Part shown: positions 23,440 to 35,452 of the stretch, piece by piece | Position numbering within the stretch: position 1 is the stretch's first letter | Layout of the letters: each line of letters begins with the position of its first letter | Origin: Geosiphon pyriformis | Lineage: Eukaryota > Glomeromycota > Glomeromycetes > Archaeosporales > Geosiphonaceae | DNA: 64,000 bases | Assembly: GCA_016748015.1 (NCBI GenBank) | Contig: JAAOMT010000061.1 | Span: 248,001 to 312,000, forward strand | Direction of reading: 5' to 3' | Made by a program: the position numbers and the translations under genes | The notes under the pieces: model-generated | The model's input: only the letters and a program-made list of their open reading frames with translations | Told to the model about the DNA's origin: nothing | The model's database searches: none

Positions 23440-25060
23440 CTAGATATTTTGAAAAAACAAAAACCATTTAAAAAATATTAACTTGTTATTATTGGCCTAT
23501 CTTAAGAAAAAATATTATTAAGTACATCAAAATCTGTAATATTTGCCAAAAAAAAGGAAATTTTAATTGCAAAAAAGATATTCATTCAATTTCTGTTAAT
23601 CAACTATTTAACAAAATTGGTATAAATGTTGTTGAACTTTTAACAGTAACTTTTAATGACAACAAATATATTATTATAGCTACTAATTATCTTATAAAAT
23701 AGGTAAAAGCAAGAGCCACTTCAGACCAAACAGCAGTCTTTATAGCCAATTTCATTTTTAAAAATATTATTTGTTACTATAATTGTCCCAAAAAACTTTT
23801 ATTTGATAGAAAAAGAGCTTTTTTCAATATACTAGTGTTACTCATAAAAAGAAAACAGATATAGAAAAACAGTAGACCAATAAGAGAGTAGTAGTTAACA
23901 TATAAGCATATTACTCAGCAATGTGGAGCAATGTCAAAAATCATGGCACATTGCTCAGCAATGTAAACATTGCTTGAGAAATTATAGAACATTGCTTGAG
24001 AATGTGAGCAATCTTGTAGAACTCAAATTATGTATATATAGCAGTAGTATCAGAAGTTAAAAAATTAGGGAAAAAGACTCAAAGTCAATTGATTCGCAGA
24101 GTCAATTAGACTCGCAAATCATAATTATTAAAAATAAAAAAAAATAAAAAAAAAAAAAAAGAATCTTTTAGTTAGAAATCTCTCATTCCCAAATATCGAA
24201 TAAATAAATTATTTACCATCCAAATCCACTCTTCACTATCAACACTCCATGTTGATAGCAATTGATACTTAATCACACTGGAACAATAGCTCTTGATTAT
24301 GGCTATTGATGAATACTAACTTGTGTATTGCCTTGGCTTATTTCTTATTTTATTTTTTTTTTCTTTTATTTTTGATTTTGTTATTTCTAACTCTATTGAG
24401 AATTAATACGCAAAGTACTGATGTCAAAATATAGCACTGGTAAAAGACCCAAGAATAAGGGTAGAACACTTGATTGAAGATAGCTTACCAGGAGAAATAC
24501 CAGCCATCAAGCTGAGAAAAAAATTGATGAAACTGCAGTTTTGGGAAGCTACAGATAAAACTATTACAATTGAATCTCTGTTCATTATATAAAAGACTCA
24601 ACTAAAACCTTCAGATAAATACACCTTCAGATATTACCAACAACAGTATATCAATTGAGCACCAAGTTACAGGTTTGTTATTTGATTTGAGACCTCAAAT
24701 AAGCACCAGTAACACTGGTTAAAAAACTTTGTAAAAAAATAGGAATATATTATAAACTATTTTTTTCTTATTACTTTTAAACAAATAACCTAATAAAATG
24801 TTTTAACAGAATACTGTATGAAACATTAGCCAAAACCAATAAAAAAACAAACTTATAGAACAAAATGCTGCTTTCAATCTTATTTATTTATAGAACTGTG
24901 AATTATAACATAACAAGTTATAAATTTTTTTATCTGTTTTATAAATAAATAGCAGCTTTACCAATAAAAACTAATATTAAGACAATACTCTTTGAGAAAA
25001 TTACAATAAAAAATTACAAAAATATTTTACAAAAAAAACTTGGTGCTATTCTTGACTCTT
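23440..25060 (+). pseudogene. Integrase of element 2, split by an LTR
   Basis: The part before the inserted LTR holds CNICQKKGN (CxxC of the zinc domain) and KIGINVVELL, where the first catalytic Asp is Asn (23,625-23,627). Later LLFDRKRAFF keeps the second Asp. The reading stops at 23,835 where the LTR begins and resumes at about 24,719 with VKKLCKKIGIYYK, then FNRILYETLAKTN and ILFIYRTVNYN. The two halves are continuous in homology, so the LTR landed in an already established element. Confidence 0.8.
23836..24714 (+). repeat. Solo LTR inside the integrase of element 2
   Basis: 879 bp, TGTTAC...GTAACA. R/U5 matches the element-1 LTRs (words actattacaattgaatctctgttcattat and caccaagttacaggtttgttattt), read in the opposite direction. 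U3 differs: instead of GGAATTCC words it has repeats of an ACATTGC/GCAATGT motif, including a perfect 17-bp palindrome ACATTGCTCAGCAATGT at 23,948-23,964. TATA box at 24,033-24,040. Flanks CTAG (23,832-23,835) and CTGG (24,715-24,718) differ by one G/A, fitting a 4-bp target duplication. Internal sequence was lost by LTR-LTR recombination. Confidence 0.88.
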
Positions 25061-26070
25061 TAGTAGAAGCATAAATAATTGTTTTTGAAAAAATAAAACA
25101 GTTTCAAAAAAAACATAAAAAAAAAAACATATAAAATACTTTTCTTAAGTATTAGTAACTTAGTTTTAGAATATCACTTAAAGAGAAACAATGTCTATAG
25201 TAATAAGTTTTTTAATCTGTGAAAAAAATTTTTTTTAGTCAACAAAGTTTTGAACAATAGTTTTTATATCTTAAAAGATTAATATAGAACAATCTTTAAT
25301 AATTATCTTGTTTATAGTACATAACTCAAAAAATATCACAAATGGTCTGATTAGTTATCTGTTGTGGTAATACTAATCTAAATAATTAGCAAAAATTAGG
25401 TATAAATAAATACACTATTTCTAAACAAAGATATTTTTAATTAACATGAACAATTATTTTCTGAATTAAAACATTCAAAATGTCTTTTATACTCTTTATA
25501 AGTATTAAATTAATAACTATTCAAATGCTATTTTGATTATTAAAAAACAGACCATTATAATTGATAATAATAGAATACATACTGTTATTAGACCAAAAAA
25601 AACCACTACCAGAAAAGAAAAAATTGATAGCAAAATAAATAAATATTTACTAAAAAGTATAACAGCAGTAATACTTTTACTTTTCATTATAATTAAAAAA
25701 ACAATTAAGAAAATTTTGCCTATAAACAAAAACTTGTCATATAAAAGACAATTAAAACTCTATGGTTATCTTAATAAAATCATAGAAAATATAAAACTCT
25801 TAAAAAAACAACTTTAAAAATACAAGTAAAAATTTTGGATATTATATAATTAGATATTCCAAGAGTTTTGACCATTGTTAAAAGAACCAAAACTCTTATA
25901 CAAAGATTTGATCTCTTAGATACAAAACTTATTTTGTTTTAAGTATTATATATTTTATTTACAAAAAAATTCAACAAACTAGTTAGCTTTGAATTAAATA
26001 AAACTCTTCAAATAGAATACCTTATAAATAATTTGATTTTACTCAAGCTCAATCTCTTTAGAAAAAATAA
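25061..26070 (+). other. 3' end of element 2, decayed
   Basis: Should encode the integrase C-terminus. An open basic piece at 25,533-25,817 (rich in Lys and Ile) is probably part of it, but I cannot match motifs with certainty. A purine-rich run (agaaaaaataat, about 26,060-26,071) precedes the 3' LTR and is a decayed polypurine tract. Confidence 0.5.
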
Positions 26071-26694
26071 TAATATGATTAAAACTTATACTTTTATTAA
26101 TTATTACATGTATTAACCACTAATATTATATAATTAGCCATCTTATTTTTAGATAGTAATTAATAACTTAATTGTTAATCTGATTATTGACCTAGTTATT
26201 AACTTAATTGTTGACTATTTTTAATAGCTATATAAGCAATAAATCTCTTAGCTATAGAAAAGTATGTATAAATCAATAAAAACAAAAAAATAAAATAACA
26301 ACTCTTCTTTTCTTACTAATTTTTTTTTCTTTATCTTTAAGTATCTGAACATTTTAAAATAAAAAATTACTTGTTAATATTTAATTACTTTTTTTCTAAC
26401 TTGAATTATTGTAGTATTTAAAAATTATTGAATTCTAAGAGTGCTGATGTAAGACATAAAATTATACTAGTGTGTTATTATTTGTTAACAGTATAGATTA
26501 TCTTTCTACTTTCAGATTTTTCAATTATCTTTTGAAAAAAATAGTGACTAAAATATTTTATAAGACTGATCTTATATATTAAATTCATAATTATTCAATT
26601 TGTTTTTTGAAGTTAAAATCTCTTTGATTAATTCTATTACTCTACAATCCTGTTTTTTTTGTTATCTGTTAGCTTATTATTCTAATTTGTAATA
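26071..26694 (+). repeat. 3' LTR of element 2 (shortened)
   Basis: Matches 18,450-19,174 word for word in order, but is about 100 bp shorter through loss of internal pieces, and both termini have decayed (TAATAT.. at the start, ..AATA at the end). Differences are mainly transitions. Confidence 0.85.
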
Positions 26695-26934
26695 ATACTA
26701 TTAGTTTAATATTTATAAAAATTCTTTTTATTTAATTTATTTAATTAATATTTTTTTAAAAAATTAAATTAAAACTTTAAATATTTTATTAACTAAGTTA
26801 TTATTTAAATTGTTAAAATATTTTTTAATTTTATATTTAAATTTATTATTATTAATTTTGGTTTTTTTTCATTTTAATTAATAAGTATTTTAGAAATTAA
26901 ATTAAAAATAAAAAAATAAAAAACTTTTTTCTTT

Positions 26935-29790
26935 TCTATGTCTAAATTCTCCAAAAAGCAGTTTTTGAAAAAAAAAGTTTTTTGTTTTTACTGTTTTTTT
27001 TAGTATTACTACTTTCAACATTTTATAAGCTAATAATTTTTTTGTGATAGATCTAATAACTGCTTCTGATAGCAATATGTTTAAAAAAAAGACACTCAAA
27101 GATGTTTTTCATAAACCAGTTAGGAGTTTTTTTTTTCAGAAAAAATATATTTTTGTATGCAATATTAAATACTTTGGTAATGAAAATAATATTTAAGTAA
27201 ATTCGATTCTGGTAGTGGTATATATTTAGACATAAATAGTAAATCTAATAATAGTAAAAATAATAATCTTTTAATAAACAGTATTAGTAGTGGTTTTCTT
27301 GGTTCAATGATAACAATCTAAGGCTAAAAATATTAATACTGGTTTGGAATATAACTTTTCTATTGGTAAAATCGATTTTGGCATAGATAAAGATAAAAAA
27401 TCTTTTTTTTCTCTTTTTAACATATCTCTAAATAAAAGATAAATTAATCTTAAAATTGTAAAAACTCAAATAAAAGTAGTTGTTAAGAAATTTTTTACTT
27501 TAAATATTAAATTTTTAGCTATAGAAAAGAAGTCAACAACAGCAAAAATTCAAGTAATTAAAAAACTTTTTTTAACAATTAATAATTTTGAAAAGGTTAT
27601 TATCTCTTCAAAATTTAAGAAAATCATTAGATTAACATTTGTTTTAAAAAAAGTATAAATAAGACTGCATTATTGATTATAGAAAAAAAATCAATGTAAA
27701 TAATAATCTTAAGAAACAAAAAATGCACTCAGATTGGACTGTAATAATCAAAAAAATTCTTATAAATACACTAAAAGAAATAATTATTACTGTAGTATCT
27801 GAGTATAGCCAAATTGTATTAATCAAATTGCAATTCATTGGGCTGTGGCAAAAGACTGTAATAGAGTTTGCTAAATCAGAACAGACAAATTAATTAATAG
27901 CAAAATAATTTTTTTTTGATTAGAAAAAATTTTGTGTACATAGCCAGAGCCATAGAAAATCATAATATTTGAATAATAAGAGATTAATTTAGAATGTTTT
28001 TATTTACTTTGTCAATAAAAACAACCACTTATAATCTAAATACTTTATTAAACAGAGCTAGTAGAAAAACTTGTATCATTAATTGATTATTCAAGACTGG
28101 TAACAAAATTTACTGTACTATAGTTGGCTTTGAATTTAATAAAAAACTAAAATTTGCTTTTTACATAGAACCAATTTTTAGTGATATTAAACTTTTTTAA
28201 ACAAGACTTAATATAATTTATTGTAAAAAATATGAGCATTGTTATTCCTAAAAATTAAGGATTATAATAATAAATAAAATAGCCAATTAGAAATAAATAT
28301 AGTAAAAAAAAAAATTCTAGAATTTCAGAATTTTTCTTAAGGAATTACAAGATTTAAAAATTCCAGAATATTAGGATTCTTTTTAAAAAAATTGAAAAAT
28401 TTTAAAAAATCTTATATAATATGAATTAGCTATATATAGTAAGAGTATTAGAAACAAAAAAAGTATTTGAAACTTAGACAAAACAGTAGCTAAAAAATAA
28501 CTACTTATTTTATTATTCTCTTTTTAAAAGATAGTTTTCTATAACTTGAAGTAAAATTATTCTTATATCAATAAAATTATCTATTATTATCTAATCCATA
28601 TTATTATCACTTAATTAAAGAAATATTAATTACTTCTATATTATTAATACTCTATGTTAATAAAATCTAATACTTAATTATACTAAATTAATAGCTTTTA
28701 ATTATAATTATTAATAAAATACTAATTTTTTTTTATTTTTTTTATTTTTTTTTGTTTTATTTTTTTGTTATTTATTAATTGATTAAAAAAATTAAGTGCT
28801 AAGTATTTAACATCAAAAATAATTTGGTAAAAAACCTGAAAACAAGGATAAAAAACTTAAAAATAGTTTATTAAAAGGGCACAACTGCCAGAATAAACCA
28901 GTTACCATGCTAAAAAAAAATTTACAGAAAAAACTATTAATTAAATCTCTGTTTATTATACAAAAAACTTATCAAAACTTTCAAACTCCAAAACCTTTAG
29001 AAATTACCAACATTTCTAGTTATTAAGCACTAAATTACAGATTTGTTATTTGTTTTTACATTCCAAATAATTACCTATAACAGTGTCTTAAATATAATTC
29101 TTTAAGTTTATCAGTTTTTATTCCAAGAAAAATATATAAGAAGTTTGTCTTAAATAAAAATTATGTTCAGTTGGTCTATTTATATCTAAAAAAAAATGTT
29201 CCAATTATTTGTTTTGTTGTTTTTAGTAATAAATTCTGAGTACAGATAGTCTTTTTAGTAGTTGTTTTTATTAGTGTTTGTTCTAGTTTTTTTCTTAAAT
29301 CTTCTCTATCTGGTGGCTTTTATCTTGACAGTATTTTTTTTAATTCTTAAAACATGTCTTCTTTTAATAATCAGCTAGCTTCTTTAGAATGTTTTTTTAA
29401 AGTTATTAATAGATTAAGTATTGATAATTATATGCAAATTAGATAAGATAGATTTGGTGTTTTTTGTGTCTGCTCTTGTTTCTCCTATTTTAATAGATTT
29501 TTCAGTTCTAAATATGAGTTTGGCTTCAAATCTGGTTATAAATACTTTCTTATTAATATTTTTTTCATAAACTCTAACATAATATTGAATAATTTACAAA
29601 TCTTACTTCTTTCTTATTTATTAGTAATAGTTAGAGTTTCAGTATTAAATTTAAGCAGTTCTAAGATCTTGACTACTAAGATTGGAAGTCTAAAATCTAA
29701 GATAATCACTTTTAAAGTGTTTATTAGTTCAGTTTTAAATAAATTAGATTAGTTGTATGCTAACTTAGACTCTTAAAATCTTTTTTATAT
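26935..29790 (+). pseudogene. LINE ORF1 (dead, LTR-interrupted)
   Basis: ORF1 proteins bind element RNA. The 5' part to 27,660 contains a segment like SVNTGLEYNFSIGKIDFGIDKD. Around 27,640-28,000 lies a region with the layout of an RNA-recognition-like domain (IQLQFIGLWQKTVIEFAKSEQ after correcting stops is the pattern I recognise). Near 28,200 is a degraded CCHC knuckle (YCKKYEHCYS). The LTR interrupts here. Sequence resumes at 29,083 and ends near 29,790 with a repeating SSSKILTTKIGSLKSK-type coiled segment. Assignments are by family pattern; no frame is intact. Confidence 0.6.
28262..29082 (+). repeat. Solo LTR inside LINE ORF1
   Basis: Same direction as the LTR at 23,836. U3 carries the GGAATTCC-type words (attctagaatttcagaattttt..., about 28,315-28,375), as in element 1. 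R/U5 carries actattaattaaatctctgtttattatacaaaaa and agcactaaattacagatttgttattt. It ends ..TATAACA at 29,082. The left end has lost part of the terminal box, so its start is approximate and no target duplication could be confirmed. Confidence 0.75.
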
Positions 29791-29859
29791 CAATAACCAG
29801 CTTTGTTTGAAAGTTTGTAATCTGTAATATTAAAAAAATAAACAATATAACTAAACAAA

Positions 29860-32800
29860 ATAATGTCATTAGGTAACATAAAAATTTAAGCAATTTGGTT
29901 TTTATTATTATAGAAACAAAGTTAAAAAAGCAGACTAAACTATAAATTAAAGATAGATTTTTGGATTTAAAAGTTTTTGTTTCTGGATTGGATGTGGGTT
30001 ATTTGGATTTGAAAATAACAGTAATAATAAATGATAATTTTATTCAACATATATGCAAAGTTTTTGAGATTTCTGGTTATCTTATTTCTATTTGGTTTTT
30101 TTTTGCCAATAAAGTTTTAGTAACAATTTTGGACTTATATGTTGGTGCTTTAGCTAATGTGAATTTAGTTAAGTACATAAAATAAACTCATGTATTGTTA
30201 AAGCTGTTAATTTGAGTTTTTATGTAGTACTAAGTAGAAATTTTAATAAGCATAGAGTAAAATACAGTGTTAGTTATAAAAAATATTTGGATTTGAGTTT
30301 ACATAACTTTTTTCAAATAGTTTTTTTTCAAGTTTCTAATATAAAGTAATTCAAAAAGAATAAGAAAGAATATTGATTTTATTTTTGTTAGTAAACACTT
30401 TTCAATAGCTGTAATAAGTAAAAATGTCAACAATGTATTAAATTTCTTTAAAACAGATTATATGTTTGTTTTTGTCTCTTTCAGTTTGAATGGTCTCTTG
30501 GATAAATACTTAAATACAATTCAAAAACAAGCTAACAAAGATTGCTAAAAGTTCAAGATCAAAAATTCAGATGTAGTCAAATAAATTTGCTTTAAAAAAT
30601 GTTTTTCTGTCAAGATGTTAATGTATTTAGATGAATTTATAAATACAAAAAAACTTGGTAATTTGAATTCTATGTAGAAAATATTGAGAATAATAATAGC
30701 CAATTCAACAGACTTGATTTTCTCTAAATATTGGTTTAATGTATTTAATTGATTAAAAAATAAACAAACTTCTAAGTTCTATAAGCTTAAAGTATTAATT
30801 GCTAGAATAGTTAATGTTTTAAACTTAAACAACAGTTCAGATTTTAATTATTTTATCAAGATTTGGTTAGCTCTTGATAATATACAAGCTTTTAAGTTTA
30901 CCAGTTTAATTAATAAAAATGCTAGTTTTATAAAAATTTTTAAACACTTATCAGTAGTCACAAAATGTTATTAAAAATTCCAATACAATAAAGCAAAATT
31001 GGCTAAGAGCAAATCTATTAAAAAGACAATTGAAAGATGCATAAAAAATTTTAGTTTAAATAAAAAAAGTATAATAAAAAGTGTTTTAAAACAAACTTTT
31101 TGTAAAATAGTGCTTGATCATTTGGTCATTGAAAATAACTTAATTTTAGAACCAAATAATGTGAAGTTTAAGATAGATAAAATTATAGTGGATTGGACAA
31201 AGAAGCAAAAAGTACATAAAATAATACCAAAATTATGATTTTTCTAATATATATTTTTGAACTATATAAAAAATAATTTTTTTTCTGGTGTGATAAATAA
31301 AATCAACATAGATAATTTGGTTTCAGTAATCAAAAACCTGCCTGATGGCAAAGCTGTTAACTTTTTAAGAATTTCAAATAAACTTTAAAAATATTATAAT
31401 AACTTAGTATTAAAATGTTTTTTGAATTTATTAAACTCTTGTTTAATTTATAGAAATATTTTAGTTCTTTGAAAAAATATCTGGGTTTTAGTAATTTCCA
31501 AATTCTATGATTGGAATAGAATACTTATAAACACATAGTCTATTGCTTTAATTGAAATAGCAAGAAAAATTTTAAACAAAATTTTGTCAGATTGTATTTT
31601 ATTAGCTTGTATAACAATTTTTTGGTTTTGAAGAGTACTACAACTTAATTTTTTATTTTTGCTATTAATTCAATAGTTAAAGACACTTTAAAAAAAAACT
31701 GGAAGCTTTAACTAGTTCTTTAGAATATGTATAAAGCATATAATTTAGTTAAATGACATTATTTGGAAACTAATTTAAAATGAATTAAAATGTGTACCAG
31801 ATTTATTAAGTTTTTTGGAAACATTTATTTAAATAGAGCCAACAAAATAATAACAGACTTTGGTCTTTTAAATGACTATAAAACACAAGATAGGCTTGAT
31901 CAAAGTGAAGTTTTTTCTTCTCTTCTTTGAAAAAATTTTTATGATCTCTTTCTGTATAAAATCAAGAGACTTGACTATTTATGCAAATACAAAGTTAACT
32001 TAAAATTTGTGACAAAATCTGACAAGATAGAAATTTAAGTCAGAATAACCATTAATTTTGCTGCTAAAACTTTTATGAATAACATAATTTAAGTTAATAA
32101 CAGTTAAGCAACAACACAATATATTTTGAATAAGTAAATTCTTTACAATTAATAATATCTCTATAAACAATAAAAAAACAATTGCTATTCTTATTAATCA
32201 GAAAGTTAGAAAACTTTTTTTGCTTGTTAGTAGCTTACCAATTACAATAATTAAAAAAAATAAATCTTATTAATACTTGGGCATATTTTTGTTAATAAAA
32301 AAGCTGTCAAAGCCTAATTTAGCCAAAGCTTAATTAGATGCTTAGTTTTTTTCAAATATAGTTTTGTACAAAGTTATTTCTAATAAACAATTTTGTTATT
32401 TAGTCTTTTTAATTTTACAGTTTATAATTAATTATAAAACACAATTTAATTATATTCTTAAGAATATTTGCACTAGGTAAGATGCTATGATTAAAAAGAG
32501 CTTAAAGCTCAAATAAGTCTTCTATATAATTTTTCTACAGATATATTGCTATATTCATTTCTTTATGATATAAAAACTTTTGGCCAAGTACAGACTAAGA
32601 GTAAATTATTAGCTGTTTTAAGTTTTGTAAATACATCTAATGTCTTAAAACAGCTTTTTATTCATTAATATATGAATTTACAGATTACCAGCTAGCTATT
32701 AGTGTATTTATTATATTATTTTGTTAGATTAAATATTAGTTCTATCAATAATTTTTTAGTTAAAATTATAAAAATTTTCTTATTTTGTGGCTTATATTTT

Positions 32801-34445
32801 TTTAATGCTCTGTCAAATGCTTTTTGATCCTCTAATAAAACATTAATATCTGAGATTTTTGAAAGCAAAAAATTTTTTAAAATAGTTTGTTCTCTAAAAT
32901 ACTTTGATATTGCTTTTGTAAAACAGTTATTGGACAAAAAAAAACATTGTTTTAACTAAAAATGTTTTAGATATTGGAAATATTTGAATTTTTAAAGCTC
33001 TATTTTTGTATAGTTTAGCTTAGTCATCTGATTTTTAGACAACAAATTGGTTATAGTTAGCATTTTGTCTTGACTTTTTAATAAATACTCTTTTAATTCT
33101 ATAGTGGCTGACTCAATTGGTTATGCTAAAAACATTTTGTTAGAATCTAGTTTAAATTTATTTAATATCTATACAGATAAGTTTATAAAACATTTTGGTT
33201 CAACTTCAGTTGCTAGAAAAGCTGCTGCTTTTTTTTCAGATGTTAATTTTGGTATTAGAATTAGAATTTATGATATTATATTATCAATCTTATTAGAACT
33301 CAAGACTATTTCTCTTATATTTGCTTGTGTTTCTATAAAAAGCAATATAATTGTTAATTTGAACAGGCAAGCTGTTATTAATGCCTGTATTAATGAATTA
33401 AAAATGGTCTTATCTAATTTTAAAAAGTGTTTATGAATAAAATAGTAACAAATAATAAACATTATTAAGAATAGATCATTTTTAGTATCTTGAATTAAAA
33501 TCAAAAACCATGCTAATATTGTAAAGAATAAACATGTCAATATTCTTGTCTCTAATATATGTTTTTTTAATTCTGTTTTTCCAATTATGATTTATGAGTT
33601 TTTTATATATACAAATAATATGGCTTTGTTTTACAATATTTATTATTATGTTAGAGATTTCTATAGAACTTTGTATGATATTAAGTAAAAAAATAAATTT
33701 AAATCAAAAATAAAAAGTGTTTTTAATATTAGTATAATAGATTGAAAAATATTTTTAGAAGTTTGGCATCTTGATAAAAACATGGCTTTTGGTTTTATAA
33801 ACAACTCATTAAATGTCTTATGATTTTATTTTATGAAAGCTCTATATAGATATCTATCAGTAATTAATAGGAAATGTTTATATAATATGTTATATTCAAG
33901 TATAAAGTGCTTACTTTGTAATAAGATCAAGACTTTTAATTATATATTTAGATGTCTTTGTAACAATAGTGCTTATAATAAAATTTTATTTAAGTTTGGA
34001 ACATATTAAATATTATTACCAAATATTGTTGTTTTTTTTTCTTTGGTTCTCTAAGATTTGTCTTTTTGTATGCAAAATATTGACTTGTATTCTGCTTTAG
34101 TAAAAAACTTTGTGCTTAAAAATTGGTTTGGTAAAGCTCTAACTGTATTTGGTAATTTTGAACTAACAGATTTGCAAATAGCAACATTTGTAAAAAACTT
34201 AATATTAATTTACAGATCCAAAATATAATGTTACAAATCTAAATATAGAGCTAATATGAATAAAAAAAGCATAATAATTGCTAATAATAGTGTAGTTTCT
34301 TAAAACCTCAAAAGCATAGACAAATTGAGTAACAGACTAATCATGTTGCTTAATGTAAAAAAAAAATAGAAAAGTGTACTTTAGTACATAATCTAAATGC
34401 TTATTTTTTTTAAGTTTGAAAAATAATATAGTAGTAGTGGCTGGT
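29860..34445 (+). pseudogene. LINE ORF2: endonuclease, RT, RNase H (dead)
   Basis: Endonuclease: open piece 29,961-30,185 with KVFVSGLDVGYLDLKITVII, the AP-endonuclease-like domain that nicks the target. A charged linker follows (open piece 30,999-31,238 ends KPKL region). RT palm lies at about 31,700-32,110; its FVDD box reads FMNN at 32,075-32,083 (both Asp->Asn). RNase H lies in 33,104-33,436 with NIYTDKFIKHFG (Asp kept) and ILLELKTISL (Glu kept). The zinc-binding region is at about 33,890-33,965 (KCLLCNKIKTFNYIFRC, with the His replaced by Tyr). The C-terminal region ends near 34,445. Many stops throughout. Confidence 0.75.
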
Positions 34446-34523
34446 TTTTAGTATAGTCTTAATTGGTCCAAATAACTGATTACATTTAGCAAATGCATAA
34501 ATTATATTTAGTTTATAACATAT

Positions 34524-35404
34524 TGTTACAGGTGATTTTTTGAGATATTAGAACAAATAATAAACTCATAACTTGGTATTTAATAGCTATTAATGTTAAT
34601 AACTTCTGAAGGTTTTGAAGTTTGAAAATTTTTGTTGAGTTTTTGTATAATAAACAGAAATTTAATTAATGGTTTTTTTCTGTAATTTTTTTTTCAGCAT
34701 AATGGCTGGTTTATTTTAATAATTGTGTTTTTCTAATAAGTTATTTTTAAGTTTTCTATTCTTGTTCCTGGGTTTTTTATTAAGCTATTCTTAATATTAA
34801 TTACTCAATACTTAATCTCTTTAATTAATTAGTAAACAACAAAAAAAATAAAACAAAAAAAAATAAAAAAATAAAATAAAAAATTAGTATCCTATTAATA
34901 GTCATAATTAAGAACTATTGGTTTGGTGTAATTAAGTATTGGCTTTTATCAACATAAAGTGTTAATAGTGTAAAATTGATTAATATTTTTTAATTAAATA
35001 ATAATAACATAAATTAGATAATAATAAATAAGTTTTATTAATATTAGTATAATTCTATTTTAAGTTATAAAAAACTATTTTTTGAAGGGAAAAATATTAT
35101 TGTTTTAAACTAATCTGTCTTTTTTGTTTTTAATATTCTTACTATATATATATAATTTTTGTTATATAAAATCTTACATATTCTTGAGCAATATGCCATG
35201 ATTTTTTTGATAATATGCTTATTGCTAAGCAATATATTATAATTTTCTAACAGTGTGCTCATTGTTAAACAATATACTATAATTTTTTGACAATGTGCTT
35301 ATTGTTGACAATATGCTTATTTGTTAAATACTATTTTCTTATTAACCTATTTTTATTATCTGTTTTTTCTACTTATTTCTTGTACTCTTTTTCTATGAGT
35401 AATA
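34524..35404 (-). repeat. Solo LTR inside the LINE 3' untranslated region
   Basis: 881 bp, opposite in direction to the LTR at 23,836 and the same as those of element 1. U3 (about 35,180-35,310) has the GCAATAT/ATTGC repeats of the 23,836 LTR type rather than the GGAATTCC type. Flanks ATAT (34,520-34,523) and GTAT (35,405-35,408) differ by one G/A, fitting a 4-bp duplication. LINE sequence continues on both sides. Confidence 0.82.
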
Positions 35405-35452
35405 GTATATATATTGTATATTTCTAAATAGTAATTAGGTCACACTTATTAA

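Larger units (their letters stand above)
18450..26694 (+). mobile_element. Second Ty3/gypsy-type element, older (element 2)
   Basis: Plus-strand LTR element with a 5' LTR (18,450-19,174), gag, protease, RT, RNase H, integrase and a shortened 3' LTR (26,071-26,694). An 879-bp LTR of the element-1 family is inserted in its integrase (23,836-24,714). No dUTPase or Cys-rich region was seen between protease and RT. Stops and Asp->Asn changes are far denser than in element 1. Outer flanks ATAT (18,446-18,449) and ATAC (26,695-26,698) may be a 4-bp target duplication differing by one transition. Confidence 0.85.
26890..35452 (+). mobile_element. Near full-length LINE with two LTR insertions
   Basis: Plus-strand LINE with ORF1 (about 26,935-29,790) and ORF2 (about 29,860-34,445), then a 3' untranslated region. 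One LTR (28,262-29,082) sits inside ORF1. Another (34,524-35,404) splits the 3' untranslated region, whose last piece (about 35,405-35,452, tctaaatagtaattaggtcacacttattaaa) continues beyond it. Without the LTRs the LINE is about 6.9 kb, a usual full length. All frames are broken by stops. Confidence 0.8.
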
